Shown piece by piece: positions 24,530 through 36,100 of a stretch of DNA of 64,000 nucleotides (the first letter of the stretch is position 1; each line of letters opens with the position of its first letter). The notes under the pieces are model-generated. The model was given only the letters and a program-made list of their open reading frames with translations. It was not told the DNA's origin and did not search any database. The position numbers and the translations under genes were made by a program. The DNA comes from Gaeumannomyces sp. JS-464 (lineage: Eukaryota; Ascomycota; Sordariomycetes; Magnaporthales; Magnaporthaceae): assembly GCA_002197995.1 (NCBI GenBank), contig NGZR01000006.1:2097001-2161000 (forward strand), given 5' to 3'.

Positions 24530-25624
24530 TAATGTTTTGTTGATCGAGTTGCGACCTGACCGCTATAGTTCCTTCGTTTTTTCCGCTTGATTTTCTTTCC
24601 TATTATTCACGACATGACCTCACGCGCGCAACAGCGATCAGTATTTCCATTCCTAAACCTTTCACCCTGTCACATGCGGGCGATATACATGTCTAGGATC
24701 CAGAGCAAGCTAGATGGAGCAGACCCAGATTCAGTTACAGATGCCTGGTTGTCTCCACGAGTTCTCCAACGCGACTGGCTTCCTCGTTCCTCGCTTCTCG
24801 GGATGCTATCCACCATAGTTAACGTACGTCCTAGTGTTTGCGTTGGCAGTTGTGGTGCCATCTGGGTTTGGAGTCTCGTACGACCCCCAGTTGGCGCCTG
24901 TCCCGGGACCACATCAGGGCGGGGACACACGCCAGGCGCAAAATCGAGCGGCTGGTTGGCGGACCGCTTGAAAGTAGTCGGTACCTGCAGCAGCGCGGCG
25001 AGCGTTGATCTGTTGAAGACAAAGATGCTGGCGAATATCACGGTAAGCCCACCAGCCAAGGTAAGTCGAAAAATCCCAAGTGACAGGATAGGAAGCAGAA
25101 ACATCATGTCTAATAGAAAAAAGAAAAAGAAAAAAGATATCCCGTTTAAAATATGCACAGAATTGAACTTCAAAATAACAAGTCTGATTTCGCTCTCCTC
25201 TACTGTCCCTCCCGCATGGAAGCCACCGACCTCCAGGGATGTAACCGATTGAATTGCCACGCAAATATCTTTGAAAATATCCAACCCGCCAAAGATGCAA
25301 AAGAACACGCTTCCAGTAAAATGCCTGCTTCAAGATCTCTTGGTGTTTGCTCCTCCCCCGGCCGCCGATCGCTGCCTCGTAGCCCGCCGCCTCGCCGTGG
25401 TGTTGGTCGTTATCGAAGTCCCGATGGGCGGACACACAGGGTGTGGCGAGGCGGTGTGTGGCAGATGGGCTAGACAACGATGGCGTTGAGTCTGCTCCTC
25501 ACCGTCTCGTGGGTATCCTCGCTTTCGCTATTAAGCTTTCTTTCTCTCAAAAGTACCTCTTTCCAAAAAGTCCGCTGATGATGGTTGTTGAGTTCGTTCA
25601 AAATTTCGCGAGCCATGGGAGAAG
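24530..25624. other. Intergenic region, no gene seen
   Basis: About 1.1 kb between the protease and the small secreted protein. Short A-rich tracts around 25118–25137 make spurious Lys/Phe-rich frames. No family motif was found. It should contain the 3' ends of the two convergent genes. Confidence 0.5.
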
Positions 25625-25881
25625 TTATTTCTTTGGCGCACGGACAAAGGGACTAGAGAGCCAAGATGCCAACTTGTTAGTTTTCGACCGGCGTGACAGG
25701 CGGGAACTAGCTAGCCCGAGGCGGGGAACACCTACGCGCAACCTTGCGGTGTCGTGACACCCCAGAAGCAGTCGTCTCCCTGCTTGGGGACGACCATCTC
25801 GGGCGTGACGGGAGTGATGACAACCCATGCGCTGGCCATGGAGGCGCAGAGGGTGGCGACGATGGCGGCGACAGCCTTCAT
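25625..25881 (-). CDS. Small secreted two-cysteine protein, MC69-like effector candidate
   Basis: Two exons, 25881–25736 and 25652–25625, joined by an 83-base intron (GTAGGT donor, CTAAC branch site, CTCTAG acceptor), encode 57 residues. The first 18 are a clean signal peptide (ATLCASMASA). The mature part starts with WVVITPVTPEMVVPK, has just two Cys at positions 38 and 48, and ends with a basic VRAPKK tail encoded by the 28-base last exon. The Magnaporthe oryzae virulence protein MC69 is, as I remember it, a 54-residue secreted protein with essential Cys36 and Cys46. The same ten-residue Cys spacing and near-equal length make this a probable homologue. I cannot run an alignment. The gene is easy to miss because exon 1 is short and exon 2 tiny. 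It stands alone, with about 1.1 kb upstream of its last exon and 1.6 kb before its start free of other genes. Confidence 0.7.
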
Positions 25882-27520
25882 GGTGTCTGATCCTTCCCCT
25901 TGGGCCCCGTGTGCGGGTTTCCTGTTGGGGTCGCGGACGACAAAGAGTCGGCGTCGACGGAGAGGAAGACCGGGTCGGTATTGAACAAGACTCGATGTGC
26001 AATTTGTTGTATTGAGTTCTGTAGGTTGTCGACCTGCGATGACGTTGTTCGAGAGATGGAGCGATGCGACAGAGGATAAACGGCGTCGGAGCGTTGGGAG
26101 ACGTGGCGGGCTTCACCGATTACGAGGCTATTCGTCGGACTTCGGAAATGATCGTGGGGGTGTCTTTGGAATTCAGTCCAGCTGATTACGGAACTCGACC
26201 AGGAGAGAAGGGAATTGTCGCTGTTTGAGGGGGCCGGCCGGGCGAAAAAAAAATAAAACTTGCTATCGAGGGAAAAGATTGAAGTCGTAGTAAGGTGGGA
26301 TATTAGTGGTGGGAAAGGAACGAAAGTCGATCACGGAGGAAGGGGAAAATCGGAGGCGCGGTCGCGACGTGCCAAAAGGGAATTATTAATTCACAAGGGA
26401 GGCGAGGGAATCGAACAGGGCAAAGAATGGGCGACAAGTGGGAAATGGTACGATTGATGGCGGATCCTGTAACAGAATCCGTCAGAGCTCGGGCCAGGGG
26501 CAGGGGGCCACGCCTGTTCGGGCCAGCTGGGTTTCAGAAGGTTGAACGGAACGGCCGTTGATTTTTTGGGGCTTGTGCTAAGAAAGGAGTCAGGCACAAG
26601 GCGGCTCCCAGCAGCTTCTGTGGCTTCCGTGGCTCGTTTGGAGGGCAGCGCCGGCCAATGGAGGGGCGCCGATGCGTTGGACCCAAACTCTCTCCTCAAC
26701 CCGGCGAGTCCAATCGGAGGGTTCAGATCTTGGCGTGCGGATTGATGGTCACACTTCACACCGTTTGGCACCTCGACTTTGGACATGCGATCCTTGGCTG
26801 CGTTCTCGACAATAGCAGCAGAAGGGAAAGAATGTCCGTCCTGATGGTTATCTTTACGGCTTTTATAATCGCAAAAGCCAAACATGCGAAATTTGATATT
26901 TGCATCCTGGAGATGAGGAACGCGAAAAAGTTGCCGTCACTGGTGGAATTTGGTCCAACACTTGTCAAACCCATGGCCTGGCCAAGGGCGCCAACCCCCG
27001 CTTGGCATATTTGACAATCCTCCAGTCTTCTTCTCCCGTGGCTTCAACGTCAACTTTTGGGAGTGCGAGGCCGATAACTCACGTGGATCTCGTGGCCAAC
27101 GCCCTCCGTGCCTCCCTGCTCGGGCATGCATACAGATGCCTTCCACTCGCCATCCGACATGCTGATTCGGCCGGAGCCGACACACGGCGCATAGACTCAG
27201 GCTCTGGAAATCGAGCATTGCGTTGAAGACATTATAGATCAAGGCGCTTCTGCGCCTTGTTGTCTCATTGCGAGCGAAAGAGAAACCCTCCTAGAGAGCT
27301 ATCCCGAGAACTGCCCAGAATGTTCATCCGGTTGTCAACCGGCCCCTGAATCGAGCCGCGAGTTTCTGCTTCTCGTTCCTCGTTCCACGTGGCACGCCAA
27401 ACAATAAATCTTTTTCTTTTGCAAGTTAAGACGATTATTGAATATCCGTGAATGTATGTACTACTCAAACAGGCAAAAGCAGCTATCCTCCCCGAAGGCT
27501 CCCTTCTCGCATCCCTCGCA
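25882..27520. other. Intergenic region, promoter of the MC69-like gene
   Basis: The stretch next to 25881 is the presumed promoter and leader of the minus-strand small secreted protein gene. The rest has short overlapping frames and no recognised motif. Confidence 0.45.
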
Positions 27521-28420
27521 CTATGCCGGAGGCGCCGGTGCCGGCGCCTCGGTGCCAGTGGCAGCGCGGTTGAAGCCGGGCTGCGGTGGCAGAAACAGGG
27601 GGAGATAGCATGTAACCAGGGAGATGACTATGGTGTTTCGACTATGCGTTAGCCAGCGCTCGCTGCCTGCCTGCTCCCTCCTCGGCCACAGGCTCGCCCT
27701 CCACTAGAACGACTCTCGTTGTGCAACTTACGGCCCATTCCGACGTTGAAGTATCCCGGCGTGGCGGCGGTGTTCCTGGCGTCCTCGCTCTCGCCCAGCC
27801 AGCTCTGCAAGCTGAACACGAGAGCGGCCCTGCATGAGTTGGGTCCCAACCGGTTTTCGTCAGTAATCGCGGGCCTGACGTCGATCGTCCGTTCTCCCGT
27901 AATGTGTGCGGTTCCCTGATGTATGAGTTCCCCCCACCCCCAAACGAGCCTAGGGGCGCAGGCGAGAGAGCGCGCGCATCGCAGCCGGGAGGCGTGAGCA
28001 TGGGAGAAGACCCAATTCGCGACGCGCCGGCAGGCTCGTGTCGCCAGCGAGCCGCGCGTGTGGGCGTGGAAAGGCCGATAGTCGCGAGCGGGGAAGGGAC
28101 AGCACAGCAATGCGGGCGGCTCGGAGGGGAAGTTTCTTCGGGGGCTCACCATCCGATGAAGCGGTTGCGCAGGAACATTGCGGCCATGGGCAGGGTCGAC
28201 GCCAGGGTGGACTGGAGGTCGGCGCCGTCGGCCTTGGGCGCCGGGGCCTGATACGGGATGACTGTGTTGCCGCAAGGTGTTAGCTGGTGTTCGGCGTGAA
28301 TGGCAGAGCGCAAGCGCAGTCTACATGGCGGCGCTGTTGGTGGCAGAAACTGGAGAGGGAGGGATTGGTCAGGTTCGTACTCAGGTCGGGCCGGCGCATC
28401 TCCTTCTTTGTTGACGACAT
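27521..28420 (-). CDS. PAT complex subunit Asterix (ER multipass-protein chaperone)
   Basis: Four exons on the minus strand, 28420–28381, 28261–28150, 27829–27732 and 27627–27521, encode 118 residues. All junctions keep phase, and CTAAC branch sites precede at least two acceptors. The protein starts MSSTKKEMRRPDLIIPYQAP, the Asterix-family N-terminus (basic, then RRxDLxxPY), followed by LPMAAMFLRNRFIGW, then AALVFSLQSWLGESEDARNT and a last hydrophobic piece SLVTCYLPLFLPPQPGFN. Asterix (WDR83OS family) pairs with CCDC47 in the ER membrane PAT complex, which shields transmembrane segments during insertion. The three short hydrophobic regions fit this. The gene is invisible as a simple open frame because its longest exon is 112 bases. 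The first exon has only 40 bases. The family call is strong; exact exon 4 acceptor choice (27628) is slightly less certain because another AG lies nearby. Confidence 0.85.
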
Positions 28421-31400
28421 GGTTGGATATCTATGGTGGCTGCGCAGACGGAGGGGCTAGTCGGAGTTGTCGCGTGGTCATGGAACCAATCTCGGGGTGT
28501 CTGGTCGGAGCCAAACCGTTCTCCGGAAGACCAAACCAACGGAACAGCTGGCGGAGAACCGATCACCACGGCATGTGGGGCTGATCACGCATTTAATTGC
28601 GGGTCGCTCTCCACATCCTGGCCAATAACCACACCCCATCTTCGGCCTCCTTCGAGGCTCAGGGGTTCAGGGGCTCAGGCTACAATGGCCATGTTCACAA
28701 GAGGCCGACTGTGGATGCCTTCTCTCGGGTGTTATAGCTAGATGCCGGCCGGACATATGAGGAAATGCCTGTTTGGTAAACATGGCCCCATCACGGCACA
28801 ATCTGATGTTCCCTATTTTATTCCCAACGCGCCCATCTACCTTGGCCAGAAGCTGGTGGACGCGAAAATTACACCAACCTCCGGAGATAAGACTATCTCT
28901 TCTCCGGGATGGGACCTCTAAAGAAGTCGCATCAAACTAGCTGGGTTAAACGATCATCATGATTATAATCCTAACTCTAGAAAAGGCTGGTCGAGCCATC
29001 GTCCAGCTTGAGCCCTTTGCCTACACAGGGTGGAACCTGAAAGCGGCGTCCGGGTCAGAAAATATATAGTAGTGCAACGACTTTGATACTAGAAGAAGTA
29101 TCGTGGTGCTTTCGAGACTCCAGGCGAGGCGGAAATATAGGGCATGTTTGGGGTTGATGGAAGGAAACGTGGTGGCGCATTCGTCTACACCCACAGCGTC
29201 AGGCTTCCCGATATCTCTCCATCAATGACAGCGGGACAAAGCAGATCAAAGCTACGACAAAAGGAGCTCCTTGTTGCCGAGACTGTGGATTGGATACGCC
29301 CAGTATTCTGTCCAACATCTAGACCCATCAGGGGTGACGGCCCCGGATACCTCCCAACCACAGACCACGTGCTGGGGTCACGGACCAGACTTTTGATATA
29401 CTACAAAACCCATACAGAAGGGCATCAGGACCCAGTTCGGAATAGCTCCAGGATAAATTTAGGGCTATGTCGCCCTAAAGCCACGGACATAGCCACCACT
29501 GGCCATTGCCGCTTCGAGCTTCGCCAGCTCTTTCTTTGGGGAGTGTATCGCGAGGTCCGAGTTCAAGCTCCGTGTCGCCAGAGAGAAGTGGAGGGTTGGA
29601 TCAATAGCAATGTATCGTCAAATAATCGATTTTCTACATGGTTGCTATGGATTTTTCACGATGGTCGTAAGGAGACAAAAGATCCAAGCCGAATCTGGAA
29701 TTGAGAAGCATATGCCGAATACGGGAGAGGATTGGAAATTCCAGCTGGATGGGGATGGACCTTCAAAAGCAGATCGTGGGTACCGTTGAGAGACACATGT
29801 GATTTGTAAATCGGCCCTACGGGGATAGGGCTGTCCGTAATCTACGCTGCTGACTGCGTGGGTCATGGTGTGCGTCTCGGCAGCGAGTCCGGAGGCTGGT
29901 AGTATTTAATCCGGGCCGAGAATCCCGGAGGCCGCCTCTGTGCGACGGGAAGTATCGAAAAGAAGCTGGGTCAACCAGTAAGGCTATTTATAGCTATGTC
30001 ACTGGGGCGAGATCTCTTGGGACTTGTGCCTTGCTTTGAACCACGGCCTAGGGCTGTTCGCAACTAGGTACCTATCGAGGCGGCGCCTGGCTGCTGTATA
30101 ACGTGCAATAAAGAGAACTGGGAAGGATAGAAAGCAACCGCCGAAAAAACAGAAAATCGAGGAGAATCGGAACGGCCGGAGCAATAGTCGTATGCACCAC
30201 TGGATTGGGCTCCCATGGCCGAGGAGGAGGGACAAAAGCAAGTGGCGAGAACCAAGGCAAATATTGATTACTACCCAGCGAAAGGAGGACCGTTGCCAAC
30301 ACGATGGAGCTGGCTGGATGCATGTTGGGGAAACACAGCGTATGCTCATTCCACCTCTTTTCTCCGAAAGAAAAGATACGACCGCATGGCGATCCATTGC
30401 CACCGGCCATCAAGGCTGGGAATGCACTGCTGCCTCGGACAAAAGCAAGCGATAGGGTCTCTGCATTTGATGGGGTCTGTCAGATGGGATCCAAGTGCCC
30501 TGCAGCGTCACGGAGCACTCTATTTCCCGAGTGGTGTAGTGTGATGTGGTGTGGTGTGGTGGGTGTGGTGTAGTGTTGCAGGCTGGCTGTCGGGAGGTTG
30601 GTAATTGGCATTTGCCCCCCGCGGGGATGAAGTGCTTGCTTGGGATAAAGCGATAGGGTAAAAGTCTGCACATACGGATACGTCCAAGTGAGGCGAGGAC
30701 GGAGAAAGCGGGATTTTACCCAGCGGCGGTCCGAGTTGCCCGCTGGCTGGGCCCATGCACTTGGGATTCACCCCCGCCAAGTGCCAAGGGAACGTTTTCC
30801 CTCTTTGGGGCGTCTGCTGTTTCGTTTGCACGGCTTTCTTGATTAGGAAGTATCGTGAAGCCTGCCGAGTCCATCTGGCTGCAGGCGGAGGAGTCGTTCT
30901 TGGCATCCATCTCGGACTGAACAGGGCTGGCCTCTGGCTGTGGTTGGTTGCTCTGCGTTGAGTGCTCGACCTGCATGCGAACTGGGCGACCAAGGGCCTT
31001 CGTCCCCGCCAGCAGCAGCAAATGCATGCCGCCTGCTCCGTACACCGCCGGGCCTGGTACGCCGTATGGCCAAGGCATCGGGATTGGGTCGCAAGGCCCA
31101 CCCACGATGGCCGCCAGGCCGCATCGACGCACGCCTAGGGACCTAAGCGCGAGCTCTTTGCACTGGCGGCATTCATCGGTGATAATAAATAGCAAAACTG
31201 GGTGGTAGCCATGCGAGGGCGTCGCACCGCCATCACTCTGGGGAGTCGGTAGGGAGGCACGGTAGGTATGATGAAGGTTGAGGGCTGGGCTGGCCCTGCG
31301 GCTGTGGAACGCGAGACGGGATGGAGGGGGAGTGCAACTAAGGAAAGCGGGCAAGCGGCGCAAGCGACGCCATGCTCTGCCATGCTCTGCCATGCTCTGC

Positions 31401-33099
31401 CATGCTCTTGGGGCAGAAGTAGGACATGAAAAGTAGGTGGTCACCAAATTTCGTCACGCCCGGAGCCGAGCCTACACACAAGCTTTTTCCACCTTTTTTT
31501 TTTTTTCTTCTTCTTGGGTTGGTACCCTTTTCCTCATGTGCTAACGAAGCATCTTATCTGCCCACCAGGAGTGCCGCCACCCGCCAACGTTCCATGCCAA
31601 TTGATACTGTTGATGTGTGGTTCGTATGTATGCTCGTCAGCCACTAACCTAGGTGCTTATTTACTTATTTGCCTGACCCAACATGCGGTGGACGGGGGTG
31701 AGACAGGCAGGGGTTGGACACAGTGATAAAGGAACGAGTGTGCGATGTGGCGTTGCTGCGGTGCGACATTTAGTTTTCGGCCTCATGGGGTTGGCGTGGT
31801 GTAATATATTACCGCATCGCCAGCCAGTCCGAGTCTTTTTTGGCGGCGACCCAGGCCGCGGACTCCCGGGGTGCCGTCAAGGGCCGCCGCCGGGACACCA
31901 GTCATCGGGTTCGCGTCCACGTCGCCGGCTCGTCAGAGCTACAGTGCCTAAGCTGGGAGCGAGCCCGTTTTGGAGGGTTGCGGGGGATGGGATGAAGGTG
32001 CCAGCAAAACCCGAGCATGAAGGCGTGATCCCAGGCTGGCCCAGAAAAGGACGAGAGGCGCCAACATCGAGCGCCATGTTCCAAATCTGAAATCTGTAGT
32101 GCGCAGAGACAAAGATGGTTCAGGGGCCCACGGCGGCACTTTCCCGTTACTGCCGAGGCCCGTAAAACGAAAGAGGGTGAGAAAAAAAAGAAAAAAGGGG
32201 AGGAAAAAAAAAAAAAGCTCTGCGCACGTTCCACCTGCCTTCCAGTGCTTGCTTCCCGCCACACCACCTCTAGCCAGCCCCACCCCCCCAATAACCGCGG
32301 GTCTAATCTGGCTGCTGGCTGTGGGAGCACGAGGGTCCTCGGGCATCGGGCAGTCCAGCGCAGGCCAATCCATTGCTTGCAGCTTACAGATCGACCTGAG
32401 CCAGGGGTGTGTGGTGGACTCGAGCCGCTGGCTGGGCTGGATTGCACCTTGTGGCCGCCTCTCAACCCAAGAACGACGCTGTGGCCCTCCCTCAGGAGCC
32501 CACGGTGCAGCGTCCCAGAAGACGCCACCATCCTCTTCCACCCGCGTCTCCGTCTGTTCCGTAGGGCAACGTCGCTTGCTTCGGCCTGCCCGGCCGTGCT
32601 CTCGTCGTTAATTCCAGCGCGCGGCTGCCCAGTCCCCAGCACCCGCTCTCTGTGTTCCCTCGTCGTGTTCATTTGCCTGCAGTTTGTTTCCTGGGCTAGC
32701 CTGATGTTTTATCTACATTTTTATTTTTATATTTGTATCCTAATTTTTTCCCTCATCCATCCAGTCGCACTCCACCCGCCCCAGACAGCGACTCCACCCA
32801 GCCAAACAGACTGGGCCCGGCCGACCGTGCTTCCAGCCCCTACCAACCAACTCAGGAAGCACGAGCCTGGCTATCCGCAACCCGCCAGCGCCTAGTCAGC
32901 CGCAGCGAACTCCCGTCGTTGCCCGTGGCTTCGACGACCAGGATCTCGAGGTCCCGACCCATTGCGTGCCTCATCTCTCGGCTCGACCCCGACCGATGCC
33001 GCCGTCGCCATCCTCGCCCACCACCACCAGCGCATCGAGCTCCGTCGACGACGCCTAACCGTCCCATCATCGCCCGCGACAACATCTCCATCCGTCGCC
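28421..33099. other. Long intergenic region with a lower-GC patch
   Basis: About 4.7 kb with no recognised gene. From about 28740 to 30100 the DNA is visibly more AT-rich than the rest of the window, with one anonymous 186-codon frame (29144–29704) that has no motif. At 31371 lies a 10-base tandem repeat. From about 32.6 kb the DNA becomes pyrimidine-rich and is the likely promoter and long leader of the Med12 gene. Confidence 0.4.
31371..31408. repeat. Tandem repeat, 10-base unit, about four copies
   Basis: The unit CATGCTCTGC occurs three times perfectly and once imperfectly at the end. Confidence 0.9.
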
Positions 33100-33134
33100 A
33101 TGTCGCCCATCGCCCTTTGATGAAATGGCCCTGA
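33100..33134 (+). promoter_or_regulatory. Two short upstream ORFs in the Med12 leader
   Basis: ATG at 33100 opens a six-codon ORF ending at 33120, and the ATG overlapping its stop (33120) opens a four-codon ORF ending at 33134, 15 bases before the Med12 start. A third upstream ATG at 33125 opens a frame that overlaps the Med12 start out of frame (to 33364). If transcription starts upstream of them, they would be expected to reduce translation of Med12. Confidence 0.5.
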
Positions 33135-33149
33135 GCCCCGTCGCCCGCG

Positions 33150-36100
33150 ATGACCTCCCGGCCGCCCTTGGGCGTCCCGCCGCGACAGCCCCAGCGCTCC
33201 CTCAGCGGCCCCCAGCAGCGGCTGCCCGCCCCGCCGCCGAACCAGCGCACTCTGAGCCAGTCCTATCTGCCGCACGACCTCGCCGACGCCGCGGGCACCC
33301 CCCAGCCTCGCAATGGCACTCTGCGGAGGGGCGGCTCGCGCCTCAAGCTCGAGCTCTCCAATGACCTCCCCATCTCACACATCGCCCTCAGCGAATCCCC
33401 AAACACCATCGACCCCTCCAAGCCCTTCACGCCTTCGCGCATCATGGCCATGGCTGACGGCGGCCCCGACATGGCCGCCGCTGGTCTGAGCCCCCACCCG
33501 TCCTCCGCCCGCGGCTTGCCCGCTGGTATGTCTATGCTCGATATACCGTACGACATGTCGCATACGGCCTATCCCATGCCGCGCCGCCGTCCGCGCTTCT
33601 CTGTTCCTGATAACAGACAAAAATCTACTCCTGCGCCCGCGCCCCCCGTCAAAAAGGACGCCCGCCCGAAGCCCTGGACTTTCGAGGTGCCCGCCGCCGC
33701 TCCGCGATACAACGCCCGAGGGCCATCGGATGCGCAGGGGTCGACAACGCCGGGCAAGGCTGCAGGGGCGCCCGCGCGTGCCGTCTCGGCGGGATCTTCT
33801 GCGGCTTCTGTTGTCGGCGCCGGCGCCAGCGCTGATTTCTTCCCCTGGCTGGGCGACCATCCCGAGGACCAGTTCTCAGCAACCGTGATCAAGGAAGGCT
33901 ATTTCGACAAGGCCCCTTCAACGCCCGAGACCTCGTCTGCCAAGACACTCATCTTCCAGACCCTGAAGCAGACCAGCCGCCTGCAGGGACTGTCGGTCGT
34001 CTACACCGAGGTGCTGAGGCACCGACGCGCCCTCGGCCTAGTGGGCTCGCTCTCGAGCTTCAAGCCGCCACCGCGCGTGACCCTGACCGACACCAAGCGG
34101 GAGGTCTGGCTCAAGGACCTGGCCAACCCGGCCATCACGCTTCGCCGGCTGAGCCGGACCATCCCCCACGGCATCAGGGGTCGTGTCCTGCTGGACCAGT
34201 GCCTCAACAAAAAGGTGCCTACCGAGCGCGCCGTCTGGCTGGCCAAGTGCGTCGGCGCTAATGAGATCCGCGCCGTCAGGAGGAAAGGCCCTGGGCCTGG
34301 CGCGCCTGCCCTCGCCATTGGAGGCGAGGTAAAATGGAACCGCGATTGGACCGTCTGCGTCGAGCAGTTTGTCGAGGGCACCATTGCGGCGACCAAGTCG
34401 GAGGATTGGAAGTGGAGGGTCGACTATGCGTAAGTTCTCAACCCGGGTCTTGTTCGCAGGAAAAAAAGAAAGAAAAAAAAAACAGTCGCGCTGACTTTGC
34501 CATGTTCATACACAGAATGCGCCTGGCACGACATCTATCTTTCGCAGAGCTCCTGGACAAGGACCACTACTCCGAATGGCTCGTATCCGGTCTCGAAAAC
34601 AGCAACTTTACCAAGCTTCCCCTGTGGATGATCCTCACGCAAATCCATTGGAGGGATATTCTTCGTCTTAGGAAACATGGCCGCCGGCTAGTCGGCGCTA
34701 TCCTTAATCACCTATCGAACACACAAAGTCATCCAGACAGCGACCTCTTACAGCCTATCGCCGGGCAGCTCAAGTGGTCGGTGTGCAGGCTCCTAGCACT
34801 CGGTCCCGAGAGTTTGTGTGCCCCGGGACCTGGCTGAAAACACCGGAGCCTCATTTCAGGAGAGTCTACGTTCTGCCGATGCCAACTTGCAGGCCGCCTT
34901 CAAGGGCGTAGACTCGCGCAACGAGCAGCTGGCCAGCAACTGCGTGCGCTCACAGCCAGCCGCGCGAGCCGTGCTCGTGAGGCTACTCGATGCCACTCTT
35001 CACTCGCCGATACCGAAAGACCTATCGACCCAATGCCTGGCCGTAACCAAGGACAGGACGGCCGTCGCAAGGATATTATTAGAGTGGTGCACATCACTAC
35101 AACGCCCCGGCCTGGCCAAGATGTACGTCGCGGTCGGCCTGCTCAAATCTTGGGCCGGTCTGGGCCTGGACATCACCGACACAATACTTCAGTTCCTTAG
35201 CACGACTTCGATTTCCGAAGCAGAGCGCAAGGAGCTAGTCTTCCGGCTGGTCACAGAGCTGGTCCGGGCTGATTTGTTCTCGACTCATCGCTACGTGCAG
35301 TGGCTCATAGCCCGAGGCGGCCTATCCAAGCCGACCGAGGTCGAGATGGACGGGCCCTGCATCACGCGCCTCCTCGTCGAGCTTCCCGACAGCACCATGA
35401 ACGAGTCCCTGAGGAGTCTCCGCGCGAGCATGCTGCGGCGCGCTTCGTATCCGGTCAGGGACCAGAACCTCGAGCTCGACAATGCCATCGAGGCCATGAA
35501 GCACATCCTCGGGATGCAGCCGGGACCGGGACACTACGCGCGCCGCTCTGCCGGGCCGCCCATGTCGTTACACAACTACACCAGGCGCCTGGCCAAGACT
35601 GTGTGCAGTGTCAAGCTGCAGGTTGCATTTTGGCTTCGGACCACGTTTTTGGAGGCTTTGAAGCAGCAGCAACTGCAACAGCAGCAAAACCATCTCAAGG
35701 GCGCCGCGGACCTCCCTTCGGATGCGTTCTTCTGCAGCTGCCGCCGGATATTGGAGGCGTGTCAGGATTTCACCATGCTCGGGGATCTTCTCAGGGCACT
35801 CTCGGTCGCGCCGTCTGCAGACATCTTGGCGTCCTGCAGCGACACCTTGATGCTTCACTACCCTGTTTTTAACGCGACTGGCGTTCTAAAACCCCTATTC
35901 GAGACGCTGCTAGCCAGGCTCGGCCCCATAGTTGCCGAAGAGCACGGGTCTGGGGTGCGGAGGTTATTAGCATCCTTGGCTGCTCTGGCTGGCAGGATGC
36001 CAGGCAGGAAGGACCTAGCCGCAAGACTGTCTCGGGATCTCAACAGATACGATAGAACCTCTGAGATCGATGCCTGCTCCCCCGTCTCGGACAACAACCC

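Noticed and set aside
29144..29704. 186-codon ATG-started frame in the AT-richer patch
   Set aside because: No family similarity, no introns or leader features, and composition unlike the true genes here. It is too weak to call as a gene.
34812..34859. A 48-base intron (GTTTGT...TTTCAG) to explain the Med12 frame switch
   Set aside because: The donor is poor and the exon phases on the two sides do not match, so it would not restore the frame.
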